Below are positions 37,503 to 46,301 of a stretch of DNA of 64,000 bases, in pieces; position 1 is the first letter of the stretch; each line of letters opens with the position of its first letter. Under the pieces are notes generated by a model. That model was given only the letters and a program-made list of their open reading frames with translations, had not been told where the DNA came from and made no database searches. The translations under genes were made by a program, and so were the position numbers. Source of the DNA: Bradyrhizobium sp. CCGUVB1N3 (GTDB lineage: Bacteria > Pseudomonadota > Alphaproteobacteria > Rhizobiales > Xanthobacteraceae); contig NZ_JANADR010000001.1 in the NCBI RefSeq assembly GCF_024199925.1, positions 8,807,501 to 8,871,500 on the forward strand, given 5' to 3'.

Positions 37503-37712
37503 ATGAGCAACAAGCAACCAACACTGATCGCCTACAGCGTCAAGCAACGCGAGGGCAAACAAGACTTCTTCCGCCGGATCGGCGCTGCGTTCCCGCACGA
37601 GAAGGGCCAGGGTCTGACGATCGACCTCGACGCCCTGCCGCTCGGTGGGCGCATCGTTCTTCTCGAACCGAAGGACGACAAGGCTGAAGCCAAAGCGGAA
37701 GGAGAGGCTTAA
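37503..37712 (+). CDS. Conserved small protein of rhizobial islands
   Basis: 69 residues, MSNKQPTLIAYSVKQREGKQ through LPLGGRIVLLEPK, with AAAGGAAATATC before the ATG. I recall this short family (LIAYSV..., FW/FF.RIGAAF.H..G.G) as frequent next to ICE and plasmid genes in Rhizobiales; function unknown. A longer upstream frame is a shadow of the preceding region. A 10-bp hairpin follows 43 bases after the stop. Confidence 0.65.
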   Translation: MSNKQPTLIAYSVKQREGKQDFFRRIGAAFPHEKGQGLTIDLDALPLGGRIVLLEPKDDKAEAKAEGEA

Positions 37713-37754
37713 TCAAGCGTCTTAGCTTCAGCCGATTGCGCGAAGCTTCTCGAC

Positions 37755-37778
37755 AACGGCCGCCGCCAGGCGGCCGTT
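37755..37778 (+). terminator. Hairpin after the small island gene
   Basis: AACGGCCGCC and GGCGGCCGTT form a perfect 10-bp stem with loop GCCA. No T-run follows; the 74-bp direct repeat begins at its right edge. Confidence 0.45.
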
Positions 37779-37851
37779 TAGGGAACGCCGGCGCCCTCCG
37801 ACAAGCGGGTCAACGTCATCGTGCGCTTTCGTCATGACCGCCTAGGACTAG
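37778..37851 (+). repeat. 74-bp direct repeat, left copy
   Basis: Begins TTAGGGAACGCCGGC and ends CGCCTAGGACTAG. The copy at 40324-40397 differs at only about four positions. The pair brackets the NEL effector gene and a regulator remnant. No terminal inverted repeats are evident, so it is not a complete IS. Confidence 0.85.
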
Positions 37852-37892
37852 TGGCTCTGCAAAGTGATTTTGACGGGTTGCGTCCCGGGCGG

Positions 37893-38132
37893 TCAGATTA
37901 GTTCGGGCAGGCTTTTGGGATCAACGAGGACCTCGATGCTGCGAGGTGTTCTTGGCTGCCTTCTGATGAGGCCAGCTCGCTCCAGCGTCAGCACCATTTG
38001 GTGAACCGACGGCGGGCTGACGCGAAAATATTCTTGCATGTCGGTTTCCTGGGCGGCGGCGATCAGGATGAGAACACGCGTTCTCAGGCTGTTTGTCGCT
38101 CCATAATCCCCCGCAAACGGAGCGCATTTCAT
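37893..38132 (-). pseudogene. LexA/MarR-type winged-helix regulator, damaged N-terminus
   Basis: 79 residues. The part from ETDMQEYFRVSPPSVHQMVL to RRQPRTPRSIEVLVDPK is a conserved winged helix of a rhizobial HTH family; the N-terminal 30 residues are unlike that family and a frame change is likely there. Its ATG overlaps the TGA of the upstream NEL gene (ATGA), so it would be read with it. It may be a chance fusion at a deletion joint. Confidence 0.5.
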
Positions 38133-39823
38133 AACTCGAGGCCGCGGTCCCCGAGCACCTTGCGCATCAACGCGCCCTTGATCTCGCGGGTGATTTCTTT
38201 GAGGAGATCGGGTCCGAGCGCCTCCGCGGCTGCGGCTCTGAGCTCCGGTGCGGCATCGGTCAGGTGATGATCGGCGAGCCGTTGCTGCAGGCGCGTCTCG
38301 AACTCCTCGCCCATCGCATCGGCGAGCCGTTCCTGCATCGCTGCATAAGCCTCGGGTGCAATGCGGCTCACCACGGTTTCCAAGGGTTGCCAGCGGGTTA
38401 CCAGATAGTCGGCGAATCCTGCCGCCTCTTCGTCTCGCACGCGCGTCTCGGCCGCAATGAGGTCGTCCTCGGTGACGTAGGAGACGGTGAAGAAGCGCAT
38501 GTCCGGAGCGATATGCTGCAGCTTGAGCCGCTCGCGCAGCTTGATCTGATAGGCGAGATAGACCTCGATCTCGTCGACAAAGCGGAGCGAGCTGACTTTC
38601 TGCCGGGCGATCTTCTCGAGCTGGTCCAAGCGGAACAGCACGCGGGCTTGCTCGATGAGCTCGTTGAGCCGCTCGTCATAGGCTCCGTCCTCGACATCAG
38701 CGTTTAGACGTGCGCTCTGCATGCCATTCCAGGTCAAAGTGATGCGATCCTCGCAGGTCTCGCTCGCCCCGAAGGCCAGTTGGAAGTACTGCTCGCGCAA
38801 CCGCGGCCTGATTGCCGCCTGCCGCAAATCCTCGGCCACCGCCTGCCGGAACTCGGGGTTGCCATAGTTCACGGTGTGCCGCAGCCGGTCGAGGAAGAGG
38901 GCGTACTGCTGGGCGCCTAGTTCATCAGTGACGGTCTGCCAGGCGGCCACCACCTGCGGCTCGCCCTCCAGCCAGTCCGCGACGACCTCGGGCAGAGGCC
39001 GCGGCGGCGCTTGCTCCGATCCTTCGTCTCTCGAGAAGTAGAGGTTTGGGCCGGCATAGCCCGGGACATTGCAGGCTGCCGCCAGATTGGTCCGTACCCG
39101 CTCGGATAGCGGGTTACCCACCAGATCAACGACGCACTCAGGGCCGAGCCGCGTCAGCAGCGTCTCGGGCAGGCTGGTCAGCTGGTTGTTGCTCGCGCCG
39201 AGAAATTCGAGCCCGGGCGGGAGGCGGGCCGGCAGATTGGTCAGCCGGTTGTAGCTAGCGTTCAGCTCCAGAAGCGTGGCCGGAAGGTTATCGGGCAAAG
39301 TAGTCAGCTGATTGTCGTAAACGTTGAGGCGCAAGAGCCCGGCCGGGAAGGCGGCCGGCAGGTTGTTCAGCTGGTTGCGCATGGCGTAGAGCACACGGAG
39401 ATCGGTCGGAAGGGGGTTGGGCAAGCTGGTCAGCTGATTGCCCCAGATTGTCAGACGCTGGAGCGCGGCGGGAAAGGCGGCGGGCAAGGCTGTCAGGGAT
39501 AGCAACGAAAGGTCCAGCAGCGCATGGGCCGCGGCGGCATCAAGCCAGGCTCGCGTTCGTCTTACGGCCTCTTGCCGATTCTCCTGTTCACCCTGTCCGT
39601 CGTCGGCAGCCCAGCCCTCCAGAACCTGGTCCTGCGCCGTTTCGCGCGAAGCCCGAGCCTCGCGGTTCGTCGGATCGCCAGCGGCAGAGATGCGCGCCCT
39701 GGTCAAGGATCCAACCCACTGCGTTGCGGCCCGGGTGAGCGTGCATAGGCAGCCTGGCTGTTGGTCTCGTTCGGAAGAGACAGTCGTAACGCCGTCCCCC
39801 GGTTGGTCCTGTCCTGGGTTCAT
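38129..39823 (-). CDS. nopM: NopM-type type III effector, LRR/NEL E3 ubiquitin ligase
   Basis: About 564 residues, start taken at ATG 39823 (GGAGAGA upstream). Residues about 105-235 carry some six LPX-type leucine-rich repeats of 20 residues (LPAAFPAGLLRLNVYDNQLTT). The rest is an IpaH-type NEL domain with the catalytic Cys at about 357 in FGASETCEDRITLTWNG and the downstream DEIEVYLAYQIKLRERL helix. Such enzymes are injected into host cells and ubiquitinate host proteins; in rhizobia this class is NopM. No tts box was found in about 250 bp upstream, and no T3SS genes are in the window. It is flanked by 74-bp direct repeats. Confidence 0.9.
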   Translation of the reverse strand: MNPGQDQPGDGVTTVSSERDQQPGCLCTLTRAATQWVGSLTRARISAAGDPTNREARASRETAQDQVLEGWAADDGQGEQENRQEAVRRTRAWLDAAAAHALLDLSLLSLTALPAAFPAALQRLTIWGNQLTSLPNPLPTDLRVLYAMRNQLNNLPAAFPAGLLRLNVYDNQLTTLPDNLPATLLELNASYNRLTNLPARLPPGLEFLGASNNQLTSLPETLLTRLGPECVVDLVGNPLSERVRTNLAAACNVPGYAGPNLYFSRDEGSEQAPPRPLPEVVADWLEGEPQVVAAWQTVTDELGAQQYALFLDRLRHTVNYGNPEFRQAVAEDLRQAAIRPRLREQYFQLAFGASETCEDRITLTWNGMQSARLNADVEDGAYDERLNELIEQARVLFRLDQLEKIARQKVSSLRFVDEIEVYLAYQIKLRERLKLQHIAPDMRFFTVSYVTEDDLIAAETRVRDEEAAGFADYLVTRWQPLETVVSRIAPEAYAAMQERLADAMGEEFETRLQQRLADHHLTDAAPELRAAAAEALGPDLLKEITREIKGALMRKVLGDRGLEL

Positions 39824-40323
39824 CGATGCGTCTCTCCGGTCGCCAAAACAAGGGGAATGCAAGGGAGCGGCGCTTCTCGAGGCCCGTAGCCCACAATTTT
39901 ACAGCTTCAACCTCGCATTGATCAGGATCAATCGAGCAAGTCTCTTTGTGTACTCGTGAGCCGGTGACGCGTGCGACGTCCTTCAATTGCTGGTTATTTT
40001 GTTCCTGCAATCGGCGTGCCGCTCGCGAAAGCGTTGCTGCCGTGTCGAGACCAAAAAACAGCGGTTTTGCCGCCACAGCAGCGGAACGATCAGGTTGCTT
40101 GGTTCGGTTTGTCGCATCGACGTTTCAAATCAGACAGAATGGTACGCGAGAATGGGAGCTATCGACGAATCTTGGTGACGGAAGGGGTGCGCGCGATCAG
40201 GCCCGCCGTTTTTGTGGGTTCGAGCCAAAAGGACCTCAGGGCCTTCCCTGCGGCCGTCCGGAGCGAGATCGGCCAATCCCTTTTTGAAGCGCAACTCGGT
40301 GAACGCCCACGTAACGCAAAGCC

Positions 40324-40397
40324 TTAGGGAACGCCGGCACCCTCCGACAAGCGGGTCAACGTCATCGTACGCTCTCGTCGTGACCGCCTAGGACTAG
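40324..40397 (+). repeat. 74-bp direct repeat, right copy
   Basis: Partner of the repeat at 37778-37851, about 2.5 kb away, same orientation, about four mismatches. Both copies end in CCTAGGACTAG and then diverge at once. Confidence 0.85.
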
Positions 40398-40443
40398 GGG
40401 AGGCCGCCGCTTCGGAACGTTTGGCAATCTCTAGCAGCACGGA

Positions 40444-40689
40444 TTGCCGCCGAGGCTGGTCGAGGAACGACGTCGTAAAGACGCAGCGACGGAGGCATTC
40501 TTCAAGGAGTGTGAAGCCAAAATTGCAAGGTCGGAAGAGCAACGCATCGATCAGATGTACGATGAAATGATCGAAGGCTGCGCCATGCAGGCCCATTCGC
40601 TAGGAATGATGGCTTGGGCTGTGGTGATCATCGGTGCGATCGTTCTTTTCGTGAACGTGTACGTTTCGCTTCATGGTAGCGCGCCATGA
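40444..40689 (+). CDS. Small tail-anchored membrane protein (start uncertain)
   Basis: Up to 81 residues. Charged N-terminal helix (VEERRRKDAATEAFFKECEA) and a single C-terminal transmembrane helix (GMMAWAVVIIGAIVLFVNVY). The first possible start is a TTG and the sequence begins close to the end of the right 74-bp repeat, so the true N-terminus may have been removed. No family recognised. Confidence 0.45.
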   Translation: MPPRLVEERRRKDAATEAFFKECEAKIARSEEQRIDQMYDEMIEGCAMQAHSLGMMAWAVVIIGAIVLFVNVYVSLHGSAP

Positions 40690-40898
40690 GACCTGTAGCC
40701 GCTACGCCTTCGCCGCAGTCGGATATGTTCGCTCAAGTTGCGACACGAGCATAAATCTCCTTGGCATTGTTTTATTGCTTGACATACGACGAGTATTTCT
40801 AATGCTGTCCAATTCGAAATGTCGATTCTCTCCGGTCATCCGCAAAGTAAGTTTGGCGGATTTTCTGCCGGTGAGCCGAAGCGCCTTGGGGGGTAACG

Positions 40899-41675
40899 GT
40901 GGCTAGCGCGGAAAAATTCTTTAGCGACATTAAAGACCATCCGGACCGTTTCTATATCATCCACTATTCGTCTCAGTCCTTATTCGACGCCGAAGCGGGC
41001 GCGTTGTCGCCTCGAATCACTTCCATCGTGGTGCGGCACTACACCTCGGGGCAGACTGTTAGTTTTTCAACGCACACAACCGCAGAATATCTCCACATCC
41101 CACCCGATGAGGTGGAAGGGAAATACGACGAGATCGAGCGGGAATTGCTTACGCATTTCTACAACTTCGTGCGCGATCGGCGCGAGAAGTACTGGGTCCA
41201 TTGGAATATGCGGAATGTTACCTTTGGCTTTGAGCATATTGAACATCGATATCGGGTGCTTACAGGTCAAGAACCGCCGAGCATTCCGATAGAAGTGCGG
41301 ATCAACCTGAATGACGTTTTGAAAAACCGTTATGGCGGCGACTACGCTCCAGATCCAAAAATGCTGTCGTTGATGGAGCTAAACGGCAGCAAGGTACAAG
41401 GCTTCCTGTCCGGCAAAGAGGAATCTGAGGCCTTCAAGGCCAAAGACTTCATCAGAATGAATACGTCCACCATTGCTAAGGTTGGTTTCTTTAGTTTCGT
41501 TATTACACAGGCCGTCAAGGGAAAGCTCAAAACAGCCGGCCATGGTCTCTTGAACTTCATCGACAGATTGCTCGAAAGTCGGAAGGCGCGGCTGGTCGCG
41601 GGTATCAGCGCATGTGTTGGCTTGCTTGTTGGTCTTGTCCAGCTCGTGATTTGGTTGCTGCCTACGCATAGTTGA
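40899..41675 (+). CDS. Unknown protein with C-terminal transmembrane helix
   Basis: 258 residues from GTG 40899. The soluble part opens FFSDIKDHPDRFYIIHYSSQ, followed by SPRITSIVVRHYTSGQTVSF and YWVHWNMRNVTFGFEHIEHRYR, then NDVLKNRYGGDYAPDPKMLS, all with the density of conserved-looking aromatic and acidic residues seen in a folded, possibly RNase-H-like domain. One transmembrane helix (SACVGLLVGLVQLVIWLLP) ends the protein. I recall similar proteins of unknown function in diverse bacteria. The architecture, soluble sensor or nuclease-like domain plus membrane tail, occurs in defence effectors, but that is inference. A strong terminator follows. Confidence 0.7.
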   Translation: MASAEKFFSDIKDHPDRFYIIHYSSQSLFDAEAGALSPRITSIVVRHYTSGQTVSFSTHTTAEYLHIPPDEVEGKYDEIERELLTHFYNFVRDRREKYWVHWNMRNVTFGFEHIEHRYRVLTGQEPPSIPIEVRINLNDVLKNRYGGDYAPDPKMLSLMELNGSKVQGFLSGKEESEAFKAKDFIRMNTSTIAKVGFFSFVITQAVKGKLKTAGHGLLNFIDRLLESRKARLVAGISACVGLLVGLVQLVIWLLPTHS

Positions 41676-41734
41676 AGGTTGACGGGAGGATTCAGCATCG
41701 CTTGCCGCTTACGGTCGGAAAAGGGTGATAAAGA

Positions 41735-41764
41735 GAGCGCCGTGGGTTGACACGGCGCTTTTTT
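41735..41764 (+). terminator. Intrinsic terminator
   Basis: AGCGCCGTG and CACGGCGCT form a perfect 9-bp stem around GGTTGA, followed directly by six T. It ends transcription of the preceding C-terminally anchored protein gene. Confidence 0.85.
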
Positions 41765-41934
41765 GTTGCCGCGCCGACGCCCAAAGTTCCATTTTTCAGG
41801 GCGCTCCTCGGGCGCAATCGCCAATGATTTGACCGCCTTTGGGTGATTGGGCGTGAAGTCGGAAACTCGGGAAAGTGCTTGTTTTACGCTGTTTAGTGAA
41901 TGTCAGTGATGTCGCGGGAGGGATATGATTTCGA

Positions 41935-41978
41935 CTTCCAAGCTGAATACGACGGTTCGATTCCCTTCACCCGCTCCA
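41935..41978 (+). other. tRNA-Gly(TCC) 3' fragment, probable attachment-site scar
   Basis: The 44 bases run from the anticodon loop (CTTCCAAG; anticodon TCC 41937-41939) through GCTGAATACGAC, the T-loop TTCGATTCC and the acceptor end CACCCGCTCCA. They match the 3' half of an alphaproteobacterial tRNA-Gly except for a lost G and a G-to-T change in the T stem. No 5' half is present. The 13-base motif TTCACCCGCTCC recurs just downstream (41988-42000 region). Integrative elements use tRNA 3' ends as att sites, so this marks an element boundary. Confidence 0.75.
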
Positions 41979-42024
41979 ACGTCCCTCTTCACCCGCTCCG
42001 CTCGGGGTCTTCAATACTCGGGCC

Positions 42025-42279
42025 TCATGGATTAGGCTTGCGCGGAACGGCTCGTTCTTCCTGACTGGTGATGAATTTCAAAAGCTCCGATCTGCGCGCG
42101 TGGAGCACCGAGCCGAGCCGAAAAATTGGCAAGTTACTTTTTTGCGCCAGGTAATAGACCTTGCGAAGCCTGCGCTGGGTTACCTTCTTGTACAGGAATT
42201 TTGTGATAGCGCGCGCTCCCTCCAGCATGTCATCACCGAGTTCGTCTTCAGGGTTCTGCGGGACCGCGTTCGGCTCCAT
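42025..42279 (-). CDS. Excisionase-like small DNA-binding protein
   Basis: 84 residues, ATG preceded by AGGAGGACAT, a consensus ribosome binding site. The core GARAITKFLYKKVTQRRLRK with VYYLAQKSNLPIFRLGSVLH and ARRSELLKFI has the shape of an HTH_17/MerR-like wing, as in AlpA and excisionases (helix, helix, then FR.G..L.AR...L..WI). It sits 47 bases from the tRNA-Gly fragment and near a serine recombinase gene, so control of excision is a reasonable guess. Confidence 0.65.
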   Translation of the reverse strand: MEPNAVPQNPEDELGDDMLEGARAITKFLYKKVTQRRLRKVYYLAQKSNLPIFRLGSVLHARRSELLKFITSQEERAVPRKPNP

Positions 42280-42719
42280 ATGTCCTCCTAAATGCTGTTG
42301 GTGGGACCCTCGCGATTGCGTGGGACATTCCCGGTCAGCAGACAGGAGTATTAGCCCTTAACCGATACTGATTTGGTTGGTCAGCCGGAGCTGCCAAAAA
42401 CCGGTAAGTCCATCATCTCCGTTGCACGCATTCCTTTCAGAGGGCGCCATGGGAACGCACGCATTGTCTTTTTTTGGTAGCTCTCACGTCAATTCGCAAT
42501 TCACTGCTTTGCCAAACATTCCCAGCCGCTACGCTCGCCTGCATACGATTGTAATCAGAATCCGTTACCTGCCACACGTTCGTGTGTGGAGTCCGGCGAA
42601 GTGAATCAGAGCGTGATGCATAGGATCGAGCGTCAGATTTTGTAACCTTTGGTATTCCCAGAGTTTTCGAAAGCGCGATGCGCTTACGTGCGGCCTAATG
42701 ATGTCGGATGAGGGACATC
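42280..42719. other. Stretch without a supported gene
   Basis: No reading frame with a credible start or product. The left end contains the promoter side of the excisionase-like gene and the right end that of the gene at 42720. Confidence 0.45.
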
Positions 42720-43043
42720 ATGACAATGGACCGCAAGCATCAAGCAGACCGTGGCCGCAGAAGGAGCGACGCGGCTTCCGCTTCCGTTGAGGGCTCGGAG
42801 TTCGTCAATCGGATCGTTGACCGTGCGGCCGGTGGCGATTTCCTGGACCAGACCATTGCAGTCTGGCAGCCCTATGCGGACCACGCCCTAACGCGCGAGG
42901 ATGCGCGGGAGATGGTGCACAACGTCGTTGGCTTCTTTCGCGTATTGCGCGAATGGGCCGAAGAAGAACGTCGTGACGCGGCAGCGGCAGAATCATCGCC
43001 ACCATCTATCCAGCTCGGTGACGCTGAGTCGAATGGGGCGTAA
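42720..43043 (+). CDS. Small protein of unknown function upstream of a serine recombinase
   Basis: About 107 residues from MTMDRKHQADRGRRRSD; GAGGGACATC precedes ATG 42720. Core: SEFVNRIVDRAAGGDFLDQT and HALTREDAREMVHNVVGFFR. Helical, no membrane segment, no family named. It lies 122 bp ahead of the large serine recombinase gene on the same strand and is probably part of the same unit. Confidence 0.6.
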   Translation: MTMDRKHQADRGRRRSDAASASVEGSEFVNRIVDRAAGGDFLDQTIAVWQPYADHALTREDAREMVHNVVGFFRVLREWAEEERRDAAAAESSPPSIQLGDAESNGA

Positions 43044-43165
43044 TCCTCTCGTAGCAAGCGACGCTGCAAGACTTCCAGACGTGCCGGAAGCTGATGTTGG
43101 GAATCTTATTGCGCTTGCATCGGCTTCCTGATTCAATTGCTTGAACTCTCGCCGTCAGGAAGCCT

Positions 43166-44419
43166 ATGAAAAGGAAAAAGGAATTGAATGGTGCGCTGGC
43201 CGCGAAGAAGGCGGTCGCCTATGCGCGTGTCTCGACCAAGGAGCAAGAAAAGGAAGGTTTCTCGATCGACGCTCAAAAGAAGCTGTTGGCCGGTTACGCG
43301 CAGGCGAATGCGCTGGTCGTCGCGAAGGAGTTTGTGGATGTCGAGACCGCAAAACTGAGCGGCCGAACCAACTTTGGCGAGATGATCCGGTACCTTAAGA
43401 AACATCCGGACGTCCGCGTCATCCTTGTCGAAAAGACGGACCGGCTCTACCGCAATCTCAAGGATTGGGTGACGCTCGACGAGGTCGATATTGAAATCCA
43501 TCTGGTCAAAGAGGGCGTGGTGCTGTCGCGCGAATCTCGGTCTTCCGAGAAGTTCATGCACGGCATCAAGGTACTCATGGCCAAGAACTACATCGACAAC
43601 CTTTCGGAAGAAGCCCGCAAGGGCATGGCCGAGAAAGCCCAGCAAGGCTATTGGCCCACCAGCGCGCCAATCGGCTATCTCAATACACGCAATCCCGAAG
43701 GCAAGAAGATCATCGAGATCGACGCGAAACTTGGGCCAGCCGTCAAGAAGCTCTTCGAATGGTACGTCACCGGCGATTATTCGATTGGGCAACTCGCGCA
43801 AAAGGCGCGCGCCGATGGCCTCGCCTCGCGCGTTACGGGAGGTCCGGTTGGTACCGCGCAGATACATAACATTCTTCGCAATCGGCTCTACACCGGCGAA
43901 TATGAGTGGCATGGCAGCGTCATAAAGGGCCGACATCAGCCTTTGATCTCGTACGATCTTTGGGAGCGCGTGCAGCTTCGGCTTGAGGATCGCGGCAACC
44001 GCAAGCTGCGGCGTGGACCGAGAGAGTTCGCCTTCTCGGGCCTTATGAACTGTGGCCACTGTGGCTGCGCCCTTGTCGGAGAGATTCAGAAGGGCAAGTA
44101 CATCTACTATCATTGCACCGGTTACAAAGGGAAATGCGGCGAGCCCTACGTTCGCGAGGAAATCATCGCCGGCAAGTTCGCCGAACTGATGGGCCGGCTA
44201 CACTTTTCAGAGAAGGTCCATGAATGGATCGTAACCGGGCTACATCAAAGCCACGTCGATGAAAGAAAGGAACACGACGCGGCGGTGAAGCGGCTTCAGG
44301 CCGAATACGATCGTCTGACCCAGCGCCTCGGCGCCATGTATGTTGAACCGCCCCGGGTTTGCCGGAGGCAATTTGGTTTAAGTTATGCCGCCATGGCGGG
44401 TTGTTCCAGCATGGCGTAG
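43166..44419 (+). pseudogene. Large serine recombinase truncated by IS3 copy 2
   Basis: The N-terminal resolvase domain is intact (AYARVSTKEQEKEGFSIDAQ with catalytic Ser), followed by the recombinase domain (YWPTSAPIGYLNTRNPEGKK, IHNILRNRLYTGEYEWHG) and zinc beta ribbon (NCGHCGCALV … KGKCGEPYV) . The coiled-coil start EHDAAVKRLQAEYDRLTQRL is cut after RLGAMYV at 44343, where IS3 sequence begins; the last 26 residues of the frame come from the IS. The usual protein would continue for about 100 or more residues. Such enzymes integrate and excise mobile elements; this one has probably lost full function. Confidence 0.9.
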
Positions 44420-45288
44420 TAGCGTTGCTCGGCTTCGGCCGGCGGGATGTTGCCGATGGGCTCGAGGAGCCTTCGGTTGTTGAACCAGTCCACCCATTCC
44501 AGCGTCGCGAACTCGACGGACTCGAAGCTGCGCCATGGCCCGCGCCGATGGATCACCTCGGCCTTGTAGAGGCCGTTGATGGTTTCGGCGAGAGCGTTGT
44601 CATAGGAGTCCCCGACGCTGCCGACAGAAGGTTCGATACCAGCTTCAGCCAGACGCTCGGTGTATTTGATCGAGACGTATTGGCTGCCCCTGTCGCTGTG
44701 GTGCACGAGCCCGCCGCGATGGACCGGCCGGCGATCGTGCAGGGCCTGTTCCAGCGCATCGAGCACGAAGCCCGCATGCGCCGTGCGCGAGACCCGCCAC
44801 CCCACGATCCTGCGGGCGTAGGCATCGATGACGAAGGCGACGTAGACGAAGCCGGTCCAGGTCGCGACATAGGTGAAGTCGGAGAGCCAAAGAACGTTCG
44901 GCCTTGGCGCCCTGAACTGGCGGTTGACGTGATCCAGCGGGCATGGCGCGGCCTTGTCGCTGATCGTGGTCTTGACGGGTTTGCCGCGGATGACTCCTTG
45001 CAAACCCATGTCCCGCATCAGTCGCGCCACCGTGCAGCGGGCAACATCGAAGCCTTCCCGCTCGAGCTGCCGCCAGACCTTGCGCACGCCATAGACCCGG
45101 AAGTTCTCATCGAACACCCGCCGAACCTCGATCTTCAGGGTAGCGTCCTGCCTGGCGCGCGCCGACAGCCTGGCAGGATCGCGCCGCCTGGCCACATGGG
45201 CGTGGTAGGTCGAAGGGGCGATCGGCAAGACCTTGCAGATCGGCTCGACCCCATGCGCCCCACGATGATCGTCGATGAAGGCGATCAT
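44383..45288 (-). CDS. IS3-family transposase OrfB, copy 2
   Basis: 301 residues, identical in sequence to OrfB of copy 1, with the complete rve DDE core ([39 protein letters not shown]). Expressed as a frameshift fusion with OrfA. Confidence 0.95.
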   Translation of the reverse strand: MIAFIDDHRGAHGVEPICKVLPIAPSTYHAHVARRRDPARLSARARQDATLKIEVRRVFDENFRVYGVRKVWRQLEREGFDVARCTVARLMRDMGLQGVIRGKPVKTTISDKAAPCPLDHVNRQFRAPRPNVLWLSDFTYVATWTGFVYVAFVIDAYARRIVGWRVSRTAHAGFVLDALEQALHDRRPVHRGGLVHHSDRGSQYVSIKYTERLAEAGIEPSVGSVGDSYDNALAETINGLYKAEVIHRRGPWRSFESVEFATLEWVDWFNNRRLLEPIGNIPPAEAEQRYYAMLEQPAMAA

Positions 45289-45614
45289 GGCTTGGACCGG
45301 CGGTCGAGCTCCGCCATCGCAAAATACGCGCTCGCCTTGCGCAGGATCTCATTCGCCTGCCGAAGCTCACGGTTCTCCCGCTCCAGCGCCTTCAGCTTCT
45401 CGGCCATGTCGGTCGGAACGCCGGCCCGGTGTCCGCTATCGACTTCGTCCCTCTTGACCCAGTCGTGCAGCGTCTGCGGTGTGCAGCCGATCTTGGCCGC
45501 AATCGAGGTCACGGCCGCCCACCGCGACGGGTGCTCGCTCGCATGATCCAGAACCATCCGAACCGCACGAGCCCGGACCTCGGGTGAAAACTTGTTCGTC
45601 GTCTTGCTTGTCAT
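45285..45614 (-). CDS. IS3-family transposase OrfA, copy 2
   Basis: 109 residues, identical to OrfA of copy 1: helix-turn-helix plus leucine zipper. Overlaps OrfB by 4 bases. Confidence 0.95.
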   Translation of the reverse strand: MTSKTTNKFSPEVRARAVRMVLDHASEHPSRWAAVTSIAAKIGCTPQTLHDWVKRDEVDSGHRAGVPTDMAEKLKALERENRELRQANEILRKASAYFAMAELDRRSKP

Positions 45615-45626
45615 GGCTCCATCCTC

Positions 45627-46301
45627 TCAGGAGTTGGAGCCTCCGGCAAACCCGTGGCGGTTCAATAGCATCCATAGGTGCGCTTCATGTCTGCGCCAGA
45701 GAGTCGGCAAGCCTTCCCTCAGCCAAGTCTCTAGTGCCGCAAGGTAGAACGCACCAAAAACGAACATCGCGGCCCCAAAGTAGACATCGAAGACTGGGGG
45801 TTTATCCGCAGCGAACTGGCCAATTGCAATCCCCATTGTTACCCCACCAAAGCCTGCACCGAATTTGATGAGGCTCCAGACAGCAAATTGCTCGATATGC
45901 CACACGAACATCGGCTTCGAGGCTGATCCCGACAAGCCGCTCAAAAAGTAAGTCAACAGCTGCGGGATGATGCCAATAGCGAGAAGACCGCTGACCAACG
46001 TCAGTTCTTCCTGTACGTTCACGAGGTAACTGAGCAAGGTCTTGCACGTGCTGGCGTACTCGCCGCAAACCGAAGTTACCTGAATTTGCTTTATCGTTGC
46101 GACATAGGACAGCCCCGAAAAAATGACGAAGAACAAGGAGAAGACGTACCAAATTGCATAGATTTCGCGAGGGTGATTATCTTTTAGCTGCCAGAGCGCA
46201 CGGTAGAGAGCGAAAGTTAAGGCGGAGACAGCAAACATCCTTCCAAGCAGCTGCTCGTGCGAGACGACGAAGTCTCCGACGCTAGAAATAATTTCTGACA
46301 T
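45627..46301 (-). CDS. Multi-pass membrane protein, 3' end cut by IS3
   Basis: About 224 residues from [20 protein letters not shown]; an upstream extension to 46382 lacks support. Some five transmembrane segments are visible, for example [20 protein letters not shown] and [20 protein letters not shown]. The native sequence ends at [16 protein letters not shown] and the stop come from the IS3 end. No family recognised. Confidence 0.65.
   Translation of the reverse strand: MSEIISSVGDFVVSHEQLLGRMFAVSALTFALYRALWQLKDNHPREIYAIWYVFSLFFVIFSGLSYVATIKQIQVTSVCGEYASTCKTLLSYLVNVQEELTLVSGLLAIGIIPQLLTYFLSGLSGSASKPMFVWHIEQFAVWSLIKFGAGFGGVTMGIAIGQFAADKPPVFDVYFGAAMFVFGAFYLAALETWLREGLPTLWRRHEAHLWMLLNRHGFAGGSNS

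Larger units (their letters stand above)
44344..45664 (-). mobile_element. IS3-family element, copy 2 (1321 bp, inverted)
   Basis: Same length, ends and proteins as the copy at 15968-17288, in opposite orientation. No target duplication is visible: the left flank ends ATGT and the right flank begins ATAG. Genes on both sides are cut at the element's edges (the serine recombinase on the left, a membrane protein on the right), which fits an adjacent deletion after insertion. Confidence 0.95.
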
